The translations under genes and the position numbers were made by a program. 64,000 bases of DNA from Dyadobacter sp. CY343 (GTDB taxonomy: Bacteria; Bacteroidota; Bacteroidia; Cytophagales; Spirosomataceae): NCBI RefSeq assembly GCF_021390335.1, contig NZ_JAJUXK010000001.1:992001-1056000 (forward strand), in the 5' to 3' direction. Of this stretch, positions 23,815 to 32,143 are shown one piece after another. The notes beneath the pieces are model-generated. The model saw only the letters and a program-made list of their open reading frames with translations, had not been told where the DNA came from and did no database searches. Numbering within the stretch: the stretch's first letter is position 1; each line of letters starts with the position of its first letter.

Positions 23815-25902
23815 TCATTTCAGGTAAAACGTCTGACTGAAAGCACCGTTTGCCGCGCTGTCCCAGGCTTCCACGCGCATCCATTTCCTGCCTTTCAGCC
23901 TGGGACGAAACTGCAATTGCTGCTCACCGAATGCGCGGGTATTGGTCAGGTCCATTCGTTCGCGGTACACTTTTTCGCCGTCGCCGGATATTACCTCCAC
24001 AAAGTTCATCGGAAAAGTCCAGCTCAGTTTCAGGCGCAGATCAGCTGTACCGTCTGCATTCAATGCGAGCGAGTCGCCGGACAATTTTCCGTTTACTTTC
24101 AGTTCATGCATTAATACCTCGCCGGTAGTCGCAAAGAATTTGCCGCGCTGCATCGCGTCTACCACCGGCTGCCAGCCTTCATTGAATTTGGGAAGCTGGT
24201 CGAGCATCAGGTAGTTCACATTCATGTGCGCATACATTTCATTCTCCTGCGTAACCGTGAAGAGGTCGGCCTCGGCGATCACCGTTTTCTTTTCCCCCCA
24301 GTTATTCATATCGTCCAGCAGGTCCAGCACGCGGTTTCCAAGTCGGGGCTGCGACAGGTCGGCGGGCATTGCTTTCCAGGCTGCTCCCATAAACCGATCG
24401 GATTTAAAAAAGGGTTCGTGGTTATAAATGTCCGGGGTATTCACCGATCCTTTGGTGCGCGCATGAGCTGTCCACGCCAATCCCCGCTCGTCCTGCAACA
24501 GTTTCAGCATTTCATTTTTATCCCCGATGTGATATACCTTGCCAAAACCCGGCTTATCCTCCACATAAGGCGTTTCCTTTTTCCGCGACATGATCCAGTA
24601 GACTGGTTTGGGGAAGATCTGCATCCAGTGCCCGCCGAAGAACTCGTTGGGTTCTTCTCCAGGCATCAGCAGAAATTCATGATCAGAAAGCCGCTCGCAT
24701 TGTTCAAAAAGTGCTTTCAGCTCCCTCAGCCGAAGTGAATCCGGGCCTTTTGGGTGGGCGGTATAATGAAACTCTCCCAAATGGACCATATCAACACCCA
24801 GCCGCTTGAATACTTCCACAAACTCTGGCTTTTCAGGAACGGGCTTGCCGGCCAGTACCATATTCATAATGAACTCGTTATGGAAATGGCTCGACATAGT
24901 TTTGAATCCCGGCAGCTTGACATACTTGTCCGCATTTGTGAATTTTTTGACAGCGTCAATAGCCTCTTTGCCACCGGCATTATCCAAAAGGCAGAAGAAA
25001 TTCAGCCGCTGCTCCGTTCCCGGCGGGGCATTAAACCACGGCACAAAGCGCCGGTCACCTTCCAGTTCCTGACGGATCCCGATCCCGTAACCGTCCAGCA
25101 TTTTGCGGTAACCCTTTCCGTGCCAGATGAATTTGAGGTTAAAGGCTTCGTCGAGTGGATAAAAGTACTGGTGCGGCGCAGGGAAAACCGCCAGTGTTCC
25201 GCCGGTAGTCTGGGCAGCAATAGTCCTGTATTTCAAAGCAAGATTTTTGGCAGAATCACCATACTGTACCGGAGTTGATTCGATCTGGTCTGCTGTATTT
25301 GTCCAGGATAAGTTTTTCCACTTTTCCGTCCGGCTTATCAGCCCCGCATCGTACACGATCGCGGCCGCTTCTGCTTTCGTGGACATCACAGCAGCAATGT
25401 TGAAAAGCGGGCTGCCGTTGTAGAAAGTTACTTCCAGCACTCCGGAAAACCGGTCGGCCGAGAGGCTGCCGATCGTTACTACCGTGCGGCTGCCCACACT
25501 TTTGACAGCGATATTTGTCTTTTTTAGTTTAACAGGATAGGTTTCAAAGGGGCGGGAGGGGACTTTGTCAAAGAAGATATTCCACCCATTCTGAGAGAGC
25601 AGGTCGCGCTTGCCGACTGTCAGCAAAAAAGCGGCATCCAGATCTTCCGACACAGTTTTGGGGTCTGATTTTGTGCCTAATGCAATGCGTTTAAACAATG
25701 GATTAGCGGGCGACATATCGAACTGCACATTTGCAAACTTCCCGTCACCGGCCGGCCATGAAACTTCCACCAGTTCTTTCTGGCTCGTGACGGTAGCCTC
25801 ATTTTTCCGGTTAAACTGGTCGGTATTCAATTTCACCTGCGCCCGCGCCTGCACGGATCCCGCAAGCAGGATAGTGATCAGAAATAAAGTTCTGCGTATC
25901 AT
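23815..25902 (-). CDS. Large secreted protein with PHP-like metal-site motifs
   Basis: This is a 695-residue exported protein with a signal peptide (IRRTLFLITILLAGSVQARAQ). The first half (to about 330) is beta-rich without a domain I can name. The second half has His/Glu-rich motifs reminiscent of PHP-superfamily metallohydrolases: SSHFHNEF, MVHLGEFHYTAH, MPGEEPNEFFGGHW, LAWTAHARTKGS and IAEADLFTV. It ends in a beta domain (VNGKLSGDSLALN to SQTFYLK). Such proteins occur in Bacteroidota near degradative loci, from memory. I chose the Met at 25902, since the 16 residues before it are charged and do not belong to the signal. A phosphoesterase or hydrolase role is inference. Confidence 0.65.
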   Translation of the reverse strand: MIRRTLFLITILLAGSVQARAQVKLNTDQFNRKNEATVTSQKELVEVSWPAGDGKFANVQFDMSPANPLFKRIALGTKSDPKTVSEDLDAAFLLTVGKRDLLSQNGWNIFFDKVPSRPFETYPVKLKKTNIAVKSVGSRTVVTIGSLSADRFSGVLEVTFYNGSPLFNIAAVMSTKAEAAAIVYDAGLISRTEKWKNLSWTNTADQIESTPVQYGDSAKNLALKYRTIAAQTTGGTLAVFPAPHQYFYPLDEAFNLKFIWHGKGYRKMLDGYGIGIRQELEGDRRFVPWFNAPPGTEQRLNFFCLLDNAGGKEAIDAVKKFTNADKYVKLPGFKTMSSHFHNEFIMNMVLAGKPVPEKPEFVEVFKRLGVDMVHLGEFHYTAHPKGPDSLRLRELKALFEQCERLSDHEFLLMPGEEPNEFFGGHWMQIFPKPVYWIMSRKKETPYVEDKPGFGKVYHIGDKNEMLKLLQDERGLAWTAHARTKGSVNTPDIYNHEPFFKSDRFMGAAWKAMPADLSQPRLGNRVLDLLDDMNNWGEKKTVIAEADLFTVTQENEMYAHMNVNYLMLDQLPKFNEGWQPVVDAMQRGKFFATTGEVLMHELKVNGKLSGDSLALNADGTADLRLKLSWTFPMNFVEVISGDGEKVYRERMDLTNTRAFGEQQLQFRPRLKGRKWMRVEAWDSAANGAFSQTFYLK

Positions 25903-26179
25903 AAATCGTCTCGACAGTTCCGACATGAAATTTTTCTGGCATAAGTTCAAACCCGGTGACTTTTACCCGGTTGCGGACCCGACAACCGCTGGAATTGTCT
26001 CAAATGGCCGTTTTTTGGATGGAATGTCGGATATTTGCCGCGTCAGATTTGTCATTTGAGAGTTCATTAAGTCGTCTTATCCAGTGCGATTTGAAAATTT
26101 TCGGACTTTTTTTGTAGGGCGGGAGGGATTACGGTTGTCTTCCTGTTAAGTAGTCAGATAGCCATTTAAATTAAAAGAT

Positions 26180-27133
26180 ATGAAAGATCGTGCTGAACAT
26201 TTTCCGGGAGAGGGACGAGATCGGGAGATTTCGGAATCCCGGCAACAAATGTCATCGGTCCCGAAAATGAGTATCGGATTGAATTTCCTGCTGATAATCT
26301 GCCGCGCTGCTTCTTTTGCCATCTATTTCACGACAAGATTTGTGCTCCGGTACCGGCGTGAGATACTCGAAGAAAATTTTAAAAATGCATTCCCCGATAA
26401 GTCAAAGGCCGAAAGAAAGGCGCTCATTAAAGTATATTACAAGCATTTGGGCGACCTGGTTGTCGAGCCGGTCCTTTTCTCGATCGTGAATGCGAATGTG
26501 AAAAAGAGGTTGGCCACCTATCAAAACAAGGAACTGCTAAGCAAGTTATATGGTGAAAACAAGCACGTAATTCTGTTAGCCTCCCACCATGGAAACTGGG
26601 AATATCTGATCAACCTGCCGCGGGAGGTCGACTTCAAAGTTTATACTGCCTACACAGCTATTTCTAATGCACACATAGACAGTTGGGTTCACAACATGCG
26701 CTCGAAAATGGGGGTGGAAGTGATCGTGAAAAAGAACTTTTACAAAACCGCTTTGTCCGCATTGAGGTCCCCGGATCAGCCTGCGCTCTTTGTCGTGATC
26801 GCCGACCAGCGACCAGCGCCCGGAAGCACCAAACACAGCGTGAAGTTTTTACACCAGACTACCAGCGTGCAGATTGGCGCTGAGCGGCTTGCATTGGCTT
26901 CCAATGCGGTGGTACTTTACCTCCAATGCGAGAAAGTCGCGCGGTTCCATTACCAGTATACCTTTCATCTCATCACCGAAAATCCCGCAGCCGGAGAGCC
27001 GCTCAGCATTACAAAAGCCTATTACGAGAAGATCGAGCAGGATATTCAAGCCGACCCCGGTTACTGGCTGTGGACCCACAAAAGGTGGAAACCTGTCGCG
27101 TCGCTATCAAAAGCGGACCCCGTCGTCGCCTGA
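26180..27133 (+). CDS. LpxL/HtrB-like lysophospholipid acyltransferase
   Basis: This inner-membrane acyltransferase of 317 residues likely adds a secondary acyl chain to lipid A or a related lipid. It has an N-terminal membrane segment (about 32-55), the catalytic HX4E motif at His136-Glu141 (SHHGNWEY), and a conserved later motif (FVVIADQRPAP). The end (PGYWLWTHKRWK) matches the family signature WLWxHxRWK. The first 30 residues are polar and poorly conserved in type; an alternative start is the Met at 26249. It is monocistronic and convergent with a nucleoside hydrolase gene. Confidence 0.9.
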   Translation: MKDRAEHFPGEGRDREISESRQQMSSVPKMSIGLNFLLIICRAASFAIYFTTRFVLRYRREILEENFKNAFPDKSKAERKALIKVYYKHLGDLVVEPVLFSIVNANVKKRLATYQNKELLSKLYGENKHVILLASHHGNWEYLINLPREVDFKVYTAYTAISNAHIDSWVHNMRSKMGVEVIVKKNFYKTALSALRSPDQPALFVVIADQRPAPGSTKHSVKFLHQTTSVQIGAERLALASNAVVLYLQCEKVARFHYQYTFHLITENPAAGEPLSITKAYYEKIEQDIQADPGYWLWTHKRWKPVASLSKADPVVA

Positions 27134-27222
27134 TCAACATGATTGAAACCGGCCCTCCTGAGTGCGTTGATCTTAACTCCTTTCCTGCCAGCGCATAGAT
27201 CACCTCAGTATTATTGGGAAAA

Positions 27223-28191
27223 TTATTTGCCTAGCATTAGCTCGTCTATTCGCGCGCGTATTTTTTCTGCCGGCTGATTAATCGTTAAATATCCCTGCTT
27301 CCGGTTAACGGGAACCACCCACTTGTTGCTTCCGTCGGGCGCTACTTCGCAATGTCCGTCTTTTTTTACTGAGAAATAGGGTTGTGCGCCTTCAATCGCT
27401 TCCAATATTGCGATCTGGTCCCAGCTGGCCCGGCCTTTAAACTCATTATACAGCGAATAGGCTTTGTAAACCGGACTCTCCAGATCACAGCTTTCCTTAA
27501 AAGTGGCGCCGCCGGTGACGATCTGACTGCCGACTTCCCAGCCCGCAAATGTTACCGGAAATGTCCATTTAGCGAGACACTCAATCGTTGACCGTGGATC
27601 CGGCCGGTAGAAATTTGCTTCTTTACCCTCCGGAAATTGTCCGCCCATACAAGACCAGCTTTTCACCTTTTTTCGTACCAGATCCAGGCCATTCAACGGA
27701 CTAATCGTGTCCGGTGCAGAGTCCAATAATCTCGCCAGGCTCGTGAGATGCCCGATCGTAATGATCACTACGCTGGCATCTGGCGCATTGGCCAGTAATT
27801 TCCGGTAAAGTACTGTGCCATCCCCGGCTTCTGCGTTGGAAGTCAAACGGTTAGGGAACTGGGCGGCTATTTGTTTAGTATACCTGGAAAACACCCGCAG
27901 CGAATCTTTCTGGCTCACACCGATCGGAATATCTTTTCTTCCAAACCACACATTGATCGCATCGGTACAAGGCGCGCTGAATTGATCATCGCTGGTAACG
28001 ATAATCCCCAGTATCCGCGCTTTTTGCTGTCGCTCATACGCATGCAGCATCGCCAAAGCGCCCACATCATCCACATCCGAATCCATATCCGTGTCCAGTA
28101 TCACAGAGACGGGGGGTCGGTTTGCAGGTACTTTAATAGGCTTTTTGGGTAATACAAAAAATAAGAGGAAGATTAGGAAGAGTCGGATCAT
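27223..28191 (-). CDS. Exported inosine-uridine-type nucleoside hydrolase
   Basis: This 322-residue enzyme should cleave the N-glycosidic bond of ribonucleosides. The Ca2+-binding motif DTDMDSDVDDVGAL near the N-terminus is close to the family consensus DxDxxxDD. A hydrophobic leader (IRLFLIFLLFFVLP) precedes it, so the protein is probably secreted or membrane-tethered, unlike the cytosolic E. coli enzymes. The GHLTSLARLL helix and later GGQFPEGKEANF segment also fit. It is monocistronic. A surface role in nucleoside scavenging is inference; the exact substrate is not visible. Confidence 0.88.
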   Translation of the reverse strand: MIRLFLIFLLFFVLPKKPIKVPANRPPVSVILDTDMDSDVDDVGALAMLHAYERQQKARILGIIVTSDDQFSAPCTDAINVWFGRKDIPIGVSQKDSLRVFSRYTKQIAAQFPNRLTSNAEAGDGTVLYRKLLANAPDASVVIITIGHLTSLARLLDSAPDTISPLNGLDLVRKKVKSWSCMGGQFPEGKEANFYRPDPRSTIECLAKWTFPVTFAGWEVGSQIVTGGATFKESCDLESPVYKAYSLYNEFKGRASWDQIAILEAIEGAQPYFSVKKDGHCEVAPDGSNKWVVPVNRKQGYLTINQPAEKIRARIDELMLGK

Positions 28192-28259
28192 GGGTGATTG
28201 TTATGACGTATGCATTTCGCTTGCCTTTCTTCAAACCTACCAATTTTCGGTTAACACTT

Positions 28260-28274
28260 GACACGTAACGTGTC
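28260..28274. promoter_or_regulatory. Palindromic operator candidate upstream of a small-protein operon
   Basis: GACACGT-A-ACGTGTC is a perfect 7+1+7 inverted repeat. It lies 35 bp before the 53-residue gene, and an in-operon helix-turn-helix protein is a natural candidate to bind it. Confidence 0.55.
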
Positions 28275-28309
28275 GATTATTACCTTTATAAAATACACCA
28301 CTATCATCG

Positions 28310-28471
28310 ATGGATAAAAGACAACTGATATTTGAACTCAGAATGGAAATTGCAGCAGTCAGACAAGCACTCAGGGATTCGGAAGATGCCGGTTTAACGG
28401 AGGTGCAGATTGACGGACTACTTGAAAGGCTGAGTTACCTGTTGGAAATTGTGCGAAAATTGGAAGAATAG
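28310..28471 (+). CDS. Small helical protein of 53 residues
   Basis: I do not recognise this protein. The frame from ATG 28310 to TAG 28471 encodes a charged, helix-forming sequence (starting MDKRQLIFELRMEIAAVRQA, ending LEIVRKLEE) with leucine/isoleucine spacing suitable for a short coiled coil. It has no signal peptide. It begins 35 bp after a palindrome and is followed 32 bases later by a helix-turn-helix gene on the same strand, so the two are probably an operon. Codon usage is ordinary. It could be a partner or modulator of the next protein. Confidence 0.6.
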   Translation: MDKRQLIFELRMEIAAVRQALRDSEDAGLTEVQIDGLLERLSYLLEIVRKLEE

Positions 28472-28503
28472 GGGAAGTGGAAGTTTTAGAAAACAGATCA
28501 ACA

Positions 28504-28770
28504 ATGAATACAGCGGAAAAAACTAACGTGGATGAGCTTCTCAAAAGGGCCGATCAGTTGATCAATGCAGGAAAGGAATTCCTGGTGAGTGAGGGAAAAG
28601 TGCTTGAATTGAGTGACTGGCTGACAATCGCTCAATATGCAGATAAATATGGTGTTACGACACAGGTCATTTCTAAATGGATCGAGCGGGGTGTGATCGG
28701 TGAGGATGATTACGTAGACGTCGGTAAGTTTGGTAAGAAACTCGTCAGAGATACAGCATACAGATCCTGA
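28504..28770 (+). CDS. Small helix-turn-helix protein
   Basis: This 88-residue protein has an N-terminal helix (NVDELLKRADQLINAGKEFL) and a helix-turn-helix-like segment (LTIAQYADKYGVTTQVISKW) followed by IERGVIGEDDYVDVGKFG, resembling excisionase- or MerR-like DNA-binding folds. I chose ATG 28504 over a GTG at 28477. It is the second gene of a two-gene operon ended by a strong terminator. It may bind the palindrome at 28260-28274; that is inference. No toxin motif is seen in either gene. Confidence 0.65.
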   Translation: MNTAEKTNVDELLKRADQLINAGKEFLVSEGKVLELSDWLTIAQYADKYGVTTQVISKWIERGVIGEDDYVDVGKFGKKLVRDTAYRS

Positions 28771-28783
28771 TCCTGTTGTACAA

Positions 28784-28821
28784 AAATCGCCTGCGCTGAA
28801 AGTAACTAGCGCAGGCGATTT
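28784..28821. terminator. Bidirectional intrinsic terminator
   Basis: AAATCGCCTGCGCT (28784-28797) pairs perfectly with AGCGCAGGCGATTT (28808-28821) around a 10-base loop. A-rich sequence on the left gives a T-run for the leftward gene as well, so it serves both convergent genes. Confidence 0.9.
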
Positions 28822-28849
28822 CATAATATCATAGGTTAAAATCAATATA

Positions 28850-29455
28850 TCAACCGCCCCCAACTTTCGCTTGCTCGGGCAGTCCGTCGTAGCCGCCTGA
28901 CTGGTCCGCGGCTTCTGCTTCAATTTGGTGCGCATTTTCTGCTTGGTTCGCATTTTCTGAAGTACTGGTTTCACTTTCAGCTTCCTGCGATTTGGCCGAT
29001 TCTGTATTGTCTCCATTGGAGGAGAGGTAACTGGCCAGATCATTCAGTCCTTTTTCCCAGCCTTCCTGATGTGGAGATAGGAACTCCGGACCCGAAAATC
29101 CTTCTTGTACTACCCGCAGCCTGCTTCCTTCACCTTCCGTAGTGAATGCAATATGCAAGGTATAACCGCTTTCCGAACCTTCATCATTCATATTCCAAAC
29201 CCACGTATAAACAAGTTTTTCGCCGGGTACCACTTCGCTGTATGTGCCGGTTATCTCCAAATCCGCATCTCCCACGTAATATTCCACGGCCCCGCCTTCA
29301 CGCAGCTCATTCTTCACGCCGGTGATCGTTTCTCCCATTGGCTTCCACCATTTTTTCAAGTGCTCAGCTTCGGTCCACGCAGCGAAAAGTGTCGCTACAT
29401 CGACATCAAAGCCACGCTCTATTTCAAGCACATTACTGTTCTGATCCATTTCCAT
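28850..29455 (-). CDS. SRPBCC/AHSA1-family protein with acidic low-complexity tail
   Basis: Residues 1-142 form an AHSA1-type START-like domain, with ERGFDVDVATLFAAWTEAEH, LKKWWKPMGE, GTYSEVVPGEKLVYTWVW and EGWEKGLNDLASYL. These proteins bind hydrophobic ligands or assist chaperones; the exact role is unknown. The tail (about 145-201) is a run of Glu, Ala, Ser, Asn and Gln (ESAKSQEAESETSTSENAN and onward) ending in KVGGG, unlike usual family members, which stop after the last helix. It may be a disordered interaction tail. The gene is monocistronic. Confidence 0.88.
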   Translation of the reverse strand: MEMDQNSNVLEIERGFDVDVATLFAAWTEAEHLKKWWKPMGETITGVKNELREGGAVEYYVGDADLEITGTYSEVVPGEKLVYTWVWNMNDEGSESGYTLHIAFTTEGEGSRLRVVQEGFSGPEFLSPHQEGWEKGLNDLASYLSSNGDNTESAKSQEAESETSTSENANQAENAHQIEAEAADQSGGYDGLPEQAKVGGG

Positions 29456-29710
29456 TTTTCAATTTTTAGTTTGTTGATTACGCTCACCGCGTTATGCGTC
29501 GCATTGTCATAATAACTATGCCGCGGAAAGGTTGTTTTCTTGCGGGTCAAAAAGCGACCTCACATTTGTAGCGAATAAGAAGGTCCGTTTTAAAGTAAAT
29601 ATGCATTGTCGCCGAGTTTAGTATTAATTAGCTGAGGCGATTCGAAAAGCGTTTTCAGTTGCTTGCTGATAAACTTTGATATTACTATTTTTAAAATATT
29701 CAAACAGACT

Positions 29711-30799
29711 ATGATACTAGAACGGCGTGAATTCCTTTCCTCACTGACCCTGGCCGGCGCGGCTACTTTGTTCCCGGGCATTTCCCTGCTGGCGGCAACT
29801 TCTCCCAAAAAAGAAAAACTGGGTGTCGCGCTTGTGGGACTAGGCTATTATAGCACCGACCTGCTGGCTCCCGCTCTGCAACTTACCGAGAAATGCTACC
29901 TCGCAGGAATTGTGACCGGAACACCGGCAAAGGCGGAAACGTGGAAAACCAAGTACAATATTCCTGAGAAGAATATTTACACCTATGAGAACTTTGATAA
30001 GATCGCGGACAATCCCGACATCGATATTGTGTACGTGGTATTGCCGCCTTCTATGCACCGTGAGTTTGTAGTGCGCGCAGCGAAAGCCGGTAAGCACGTG
30101 TTTTGCGAAAAACCGATGGCACCTTCCGTCGCCGACTGTGAGGCGATGATCGCAGCATGCAAAAGCAATAAGGTAAAGCTGGCAATAGGCTACCGCTGCC
30201 AGCACGATCCGAATATTCAGGCTTACATGAAAGTAGCGAAAGAGCAGAAATTCGGGAAAGTGAAAATGGTGAACAGCGCAGCCGGGTATGTGGACAACCG
30301 GACAACGCATTGGAAGCAAAATAAAAAACTGGGCGGAGGCGTAATGGGGGATATGGGCGTGTATGCATTGCAGGGAGCGCGGCTCGCAACCGGTGAGGAG
30401 CCGATTAGCGTGATTGCGCAGGCGTCAACCACCCGGCCGGAAATTTACAAGGAAGTAGAGGAAACGATGATGTTTATGCTGGATTTCCCTAGTGGTGCAC
30501 GCGCGGCTTGCCAGACTAGTTTTGGTACTAATATGAACCACCTTCAAGTCAATTACGAAAAAGGCTGGCTGAAAATGGAGCCGCATTCGGGTTATAATGG
30601 GAATAAGGGTAGCATGTCTGACGGTACGGTGATCAACTTCCCGATTAAAAGTCAGCAGGCGAAGCAAATGGATGAAGATGCGCTGGCAATTCTAAACAAT
30701 ACCGACCTGATCGCGCCGGGAGAAGAAGGTTTGCGGGATATCAGGGTAGTGGAGGCGATTTATAAATCTGTTGCTTCCGGTAAAAGTGTTAAGATCTAG
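29711..30799 (+). CDS. Exported Gfo/Idh/MocA-family oxidoreductase
   Basis: This 362-residue enzyme has a twin-arginine-like leader (ERREFLSSLTLAGAATL), so it is probably exported folded with its cofactor. The Rossmann domain has VALVGLGYYSTDLLAPAL and the family motif VFCEKPMAPS; the substrate domain includes GYRCQHDPN and GGGVMGDMGVYALQGAR. Tat-exported members in Bacteroidota often carry NAD(P) tightly bound and act on sugars, as in nucleotide-independent glycosidases. The start at ATG 29711 puts the RR motif five residues from the N-terminus. The substrate is not visible. It is monocistronic with a terminator after it. Confidence 0.92.
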   Translation: MILERREFLSSLTLAGAATLFPGISLLAATSPKKEKLGVALVGLGYYSTDLLAPALQLTEKCYLAGIVTGTPAKAETWKTKYNIPEKNIYTYENFDKIADNPDIDIVYVVLPPSMHREFVVRAAKAGKHVFCEKPMAPSVADCEAMIAACKSNKVKLAIGYRCQHDPNIQAYMKVAKEQKFGKVKMVNSAAGYVDNRTTHWKQNKKLGGGVMGDMGVYALQGARLATGEEPISVIAQASTTRPEIYKEVEETMMFMLDFPSGARAACQTSFGTNMNHLQVNYEKGWLKMEPHSGYNGNKGSMSDGTVINFPIKSQQAKQMDEDALAILNNTDLIAPGEEGLRDIRVVEAIYKSVASGKSVKI

Positions 30800-30809
30800 T
30801 TTATCATTA

Positions 30810-30838
30810 AAAAGGAGCGTCCAAAGTGCGCTCCTTTT
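30810..30838. terminator. Terminator shared by convergent genes
   Basis: AAAAGGAGCG (30810-30819) and CGCTCCTTTT (30829-30838) form a perfect 10-bp stem with flanking A- and T-runs, working in both directions. It overlaps the last codon of the leftward response-regulator gene. Confidence 0.85.
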
Positions 30839-31229
30839 AATCAGCTTCGGTCAGGTGCCGGATCTCATCCACGAGATTAGGTACTGAAAATGTCTTTTCT
30901 ATAAACTTATCTACACCCAGATTAGAAAGCCTCGATTGCCATTCCTGGGGGATAGAAGTGGAATAAACCACGATACAAGGGTGGTCAAATTCTTTCAGTT
31001 TCTGTAATTCCTGTAAACAGCGGTCGCCAGCAATCCTTGGCAGGCTAAGATCTATAAAAACATAGCCGGGAGTAGAAGCCGCGGGTTTACTGAAATAATT
31101 GATTGCAGACTCACAATCAGAAAAGAACAGACAGTCAACGGACCTACCCAAGTCGTCGAGTGCCATCTTGAATATTTCATGATCATCCGTATCATCGTCG
31201 ATCATTACAAAAAGTCTCTTGTTACTCAT
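30837..31229 (-). CDS. Single-domain response regulator
   Basis: This 130-residue protein consists of a receiver domain only. The acidic cluster is MIDDDTDDHEIF and the phospho-acceptor Asp lies in YVFIDLSLPRIAG. The Thr/Ser position is in VVYSTS and the Lys in DKFIEKTF. With no output domain it probably acts in a phosphorelay or by binding a partner protein. No kinase is adjacent, so the partner is elsewhere. The family is abundant in Cytophagales. Terminators lie on both sides, so it is monocistronic. Confidence 0.92.
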   Translation of the reverse strand: MSNKRLFVMIDDDTDDHEIFKMALDDLGRSVDCLFFSDCESAINYFSKPAASTPGYVFIDLSLPRIAGDRCLQELQKLKEFDHPCIVVYSTSIPQEWQSRLSNLGVDKFIEKTFSVPNLVDEIRHLTEAD

Positions 31230-31265
31230 ATAGTGTTGTTTCTATCTTTTATGTAAACTGGGGCA

Positions 31266-31302
31266 ATCAAAAACAGGTACCTCGTCAGCACCTGTTTTTG
31301 AT
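31266..31302. terminator. Bidirectional terminator
   Basis: ATCAAAAACAGGT (31266-31278) pairs perfectly with ACCTGTTTTTGAT (31290-31302) around an 11-base loop. It ends the leftward small membrane protein gene and could also act rightward. Confidence 0.85.
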
Positions 31303-31322
31303 TTTGAATATTGATTCGGTGA

Positions 31323-31586
31323 TCAATATTCATCCAGATTTTCTTCCTGATCGTGCCCCTGCAATTTGACGATCTTGTTGTAAAGTCCCAATAACAGGAA
31401 AGGAGCCGGCCATTGTCCTACAAATAGGGCATTGTGTTTATGTCCCATAATTTTAAGTCCAAGAGAAACACCTATTGCTCCCACTGCTGCCCACAGAAAT
31501 AGGTCAGACGGTAATTTAGAAGTTTGTTCTTCAATTGCTTTTGCAACTTTCCCCTCGCCGTGTCCGGCATTCGCTAAATCTTTCAT
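31323..31586 (-). CDS. Small membrane protein
   Basis: I do not recognise this 87-residue protein. It has a polar N-terminus (KDLANAGHGEGKVAKAIEEQ), two hydrophobic segments (LFLWAAVGAIGVSLGLKIMG and FVGQWPAPFLLLGLYNKIV) and an acidic C-terminus (HDQEENLDEY). Both ends are likely on the same side of the inner membrane. Similar small proteins occur in Cytophagales, often linked to stress, from memory only. It is monocistronic with a terminator just after the stop. Confidence 0.7.
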   Translation of the reverse strand: MKDLANAGHGEGKVAKAIEEQTSKLPSDLFLWAAVGAIGVSLGLKIMGHKHNALFVGQWPAPFLLLGLYNKIVKLQGHDQEENLDEY

Positions 31587-31775
31587 AGTAGTTGTTGATG
31601 ATTAATGTTTGGACGCTTACTAAAAAAGCGTACCACGAATGCATAAGGCTAGATGGGGAGTGATAGTAAAATAAATTTTAAAAAAAATGTGACCATCTGA
31701 AGAGTCGGACGTCTAAAGGGTTCTATCGCTTCGATTACGGGGCGAACACAACATCCGTAAATCATCCGGAAACTC

Positions 31776-32129
31776 ATGAAACAACTTATCGCTTTCGCAC
31801 TGATCCTGTTCCTTGCTGGCTGCAAGAAAGACAAGATCGATCCTCATCAGGCTATTCTGGGGAAATGGGAGGAGTTTTATGTCGGGAATGGCGAGTACCA
31901 GCCACCTATCGATCCTCCCACCGGTTACATAGAATTTATGGAGGATAGTGTATTGTTAACTCACAATTATAGTCCAAAGAGCACAATGAAACATAAGTAT
32001 TGGATTGACTCATTCCTTCATATTGGATCAGCTTATTTTAGCTATGAGTTTCAGGCTGACACATTAAAACTGAATATAGAATATGCGACATCAATATTAA
32101 GTGTTTCAAAGTACAAGCGAATTCGCTAA
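31776..32129 (+). CDS. Small lipoprotein, lipocalin-like
   Basis: This 117-residue protein has a lipoprotein signal ending in FLAGCKKDK. The mature part starts with the pattern ILGKWEEFYVGN, common in lipocalin-like lipoproteins of Bacteroidota, and continues as beta strands (GYIEFMEDSVLLTHNY, YFSYEFQADTLKLNIEY). The function is unknown. It lies 14 bases upstream of the broken M4 peptidase gene on the same strand, so it was probably cotranscribed with it and may have been an inhibitor or accessory protein; that is inference. Confidence 0.75.
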   Translation: MKQLIAFALILFLAGCKKDKIDPHQAILGKWEEFYVGNGEYQPPIDPPTGYIEFMEDSVLLTHNYSPKSTMKHKYWIDSFLHIGSAYFSYEFQADTLKLNIEYATSILSVSKYKRIR

Positions 32130-32143
32130 AACAAATGCACACT

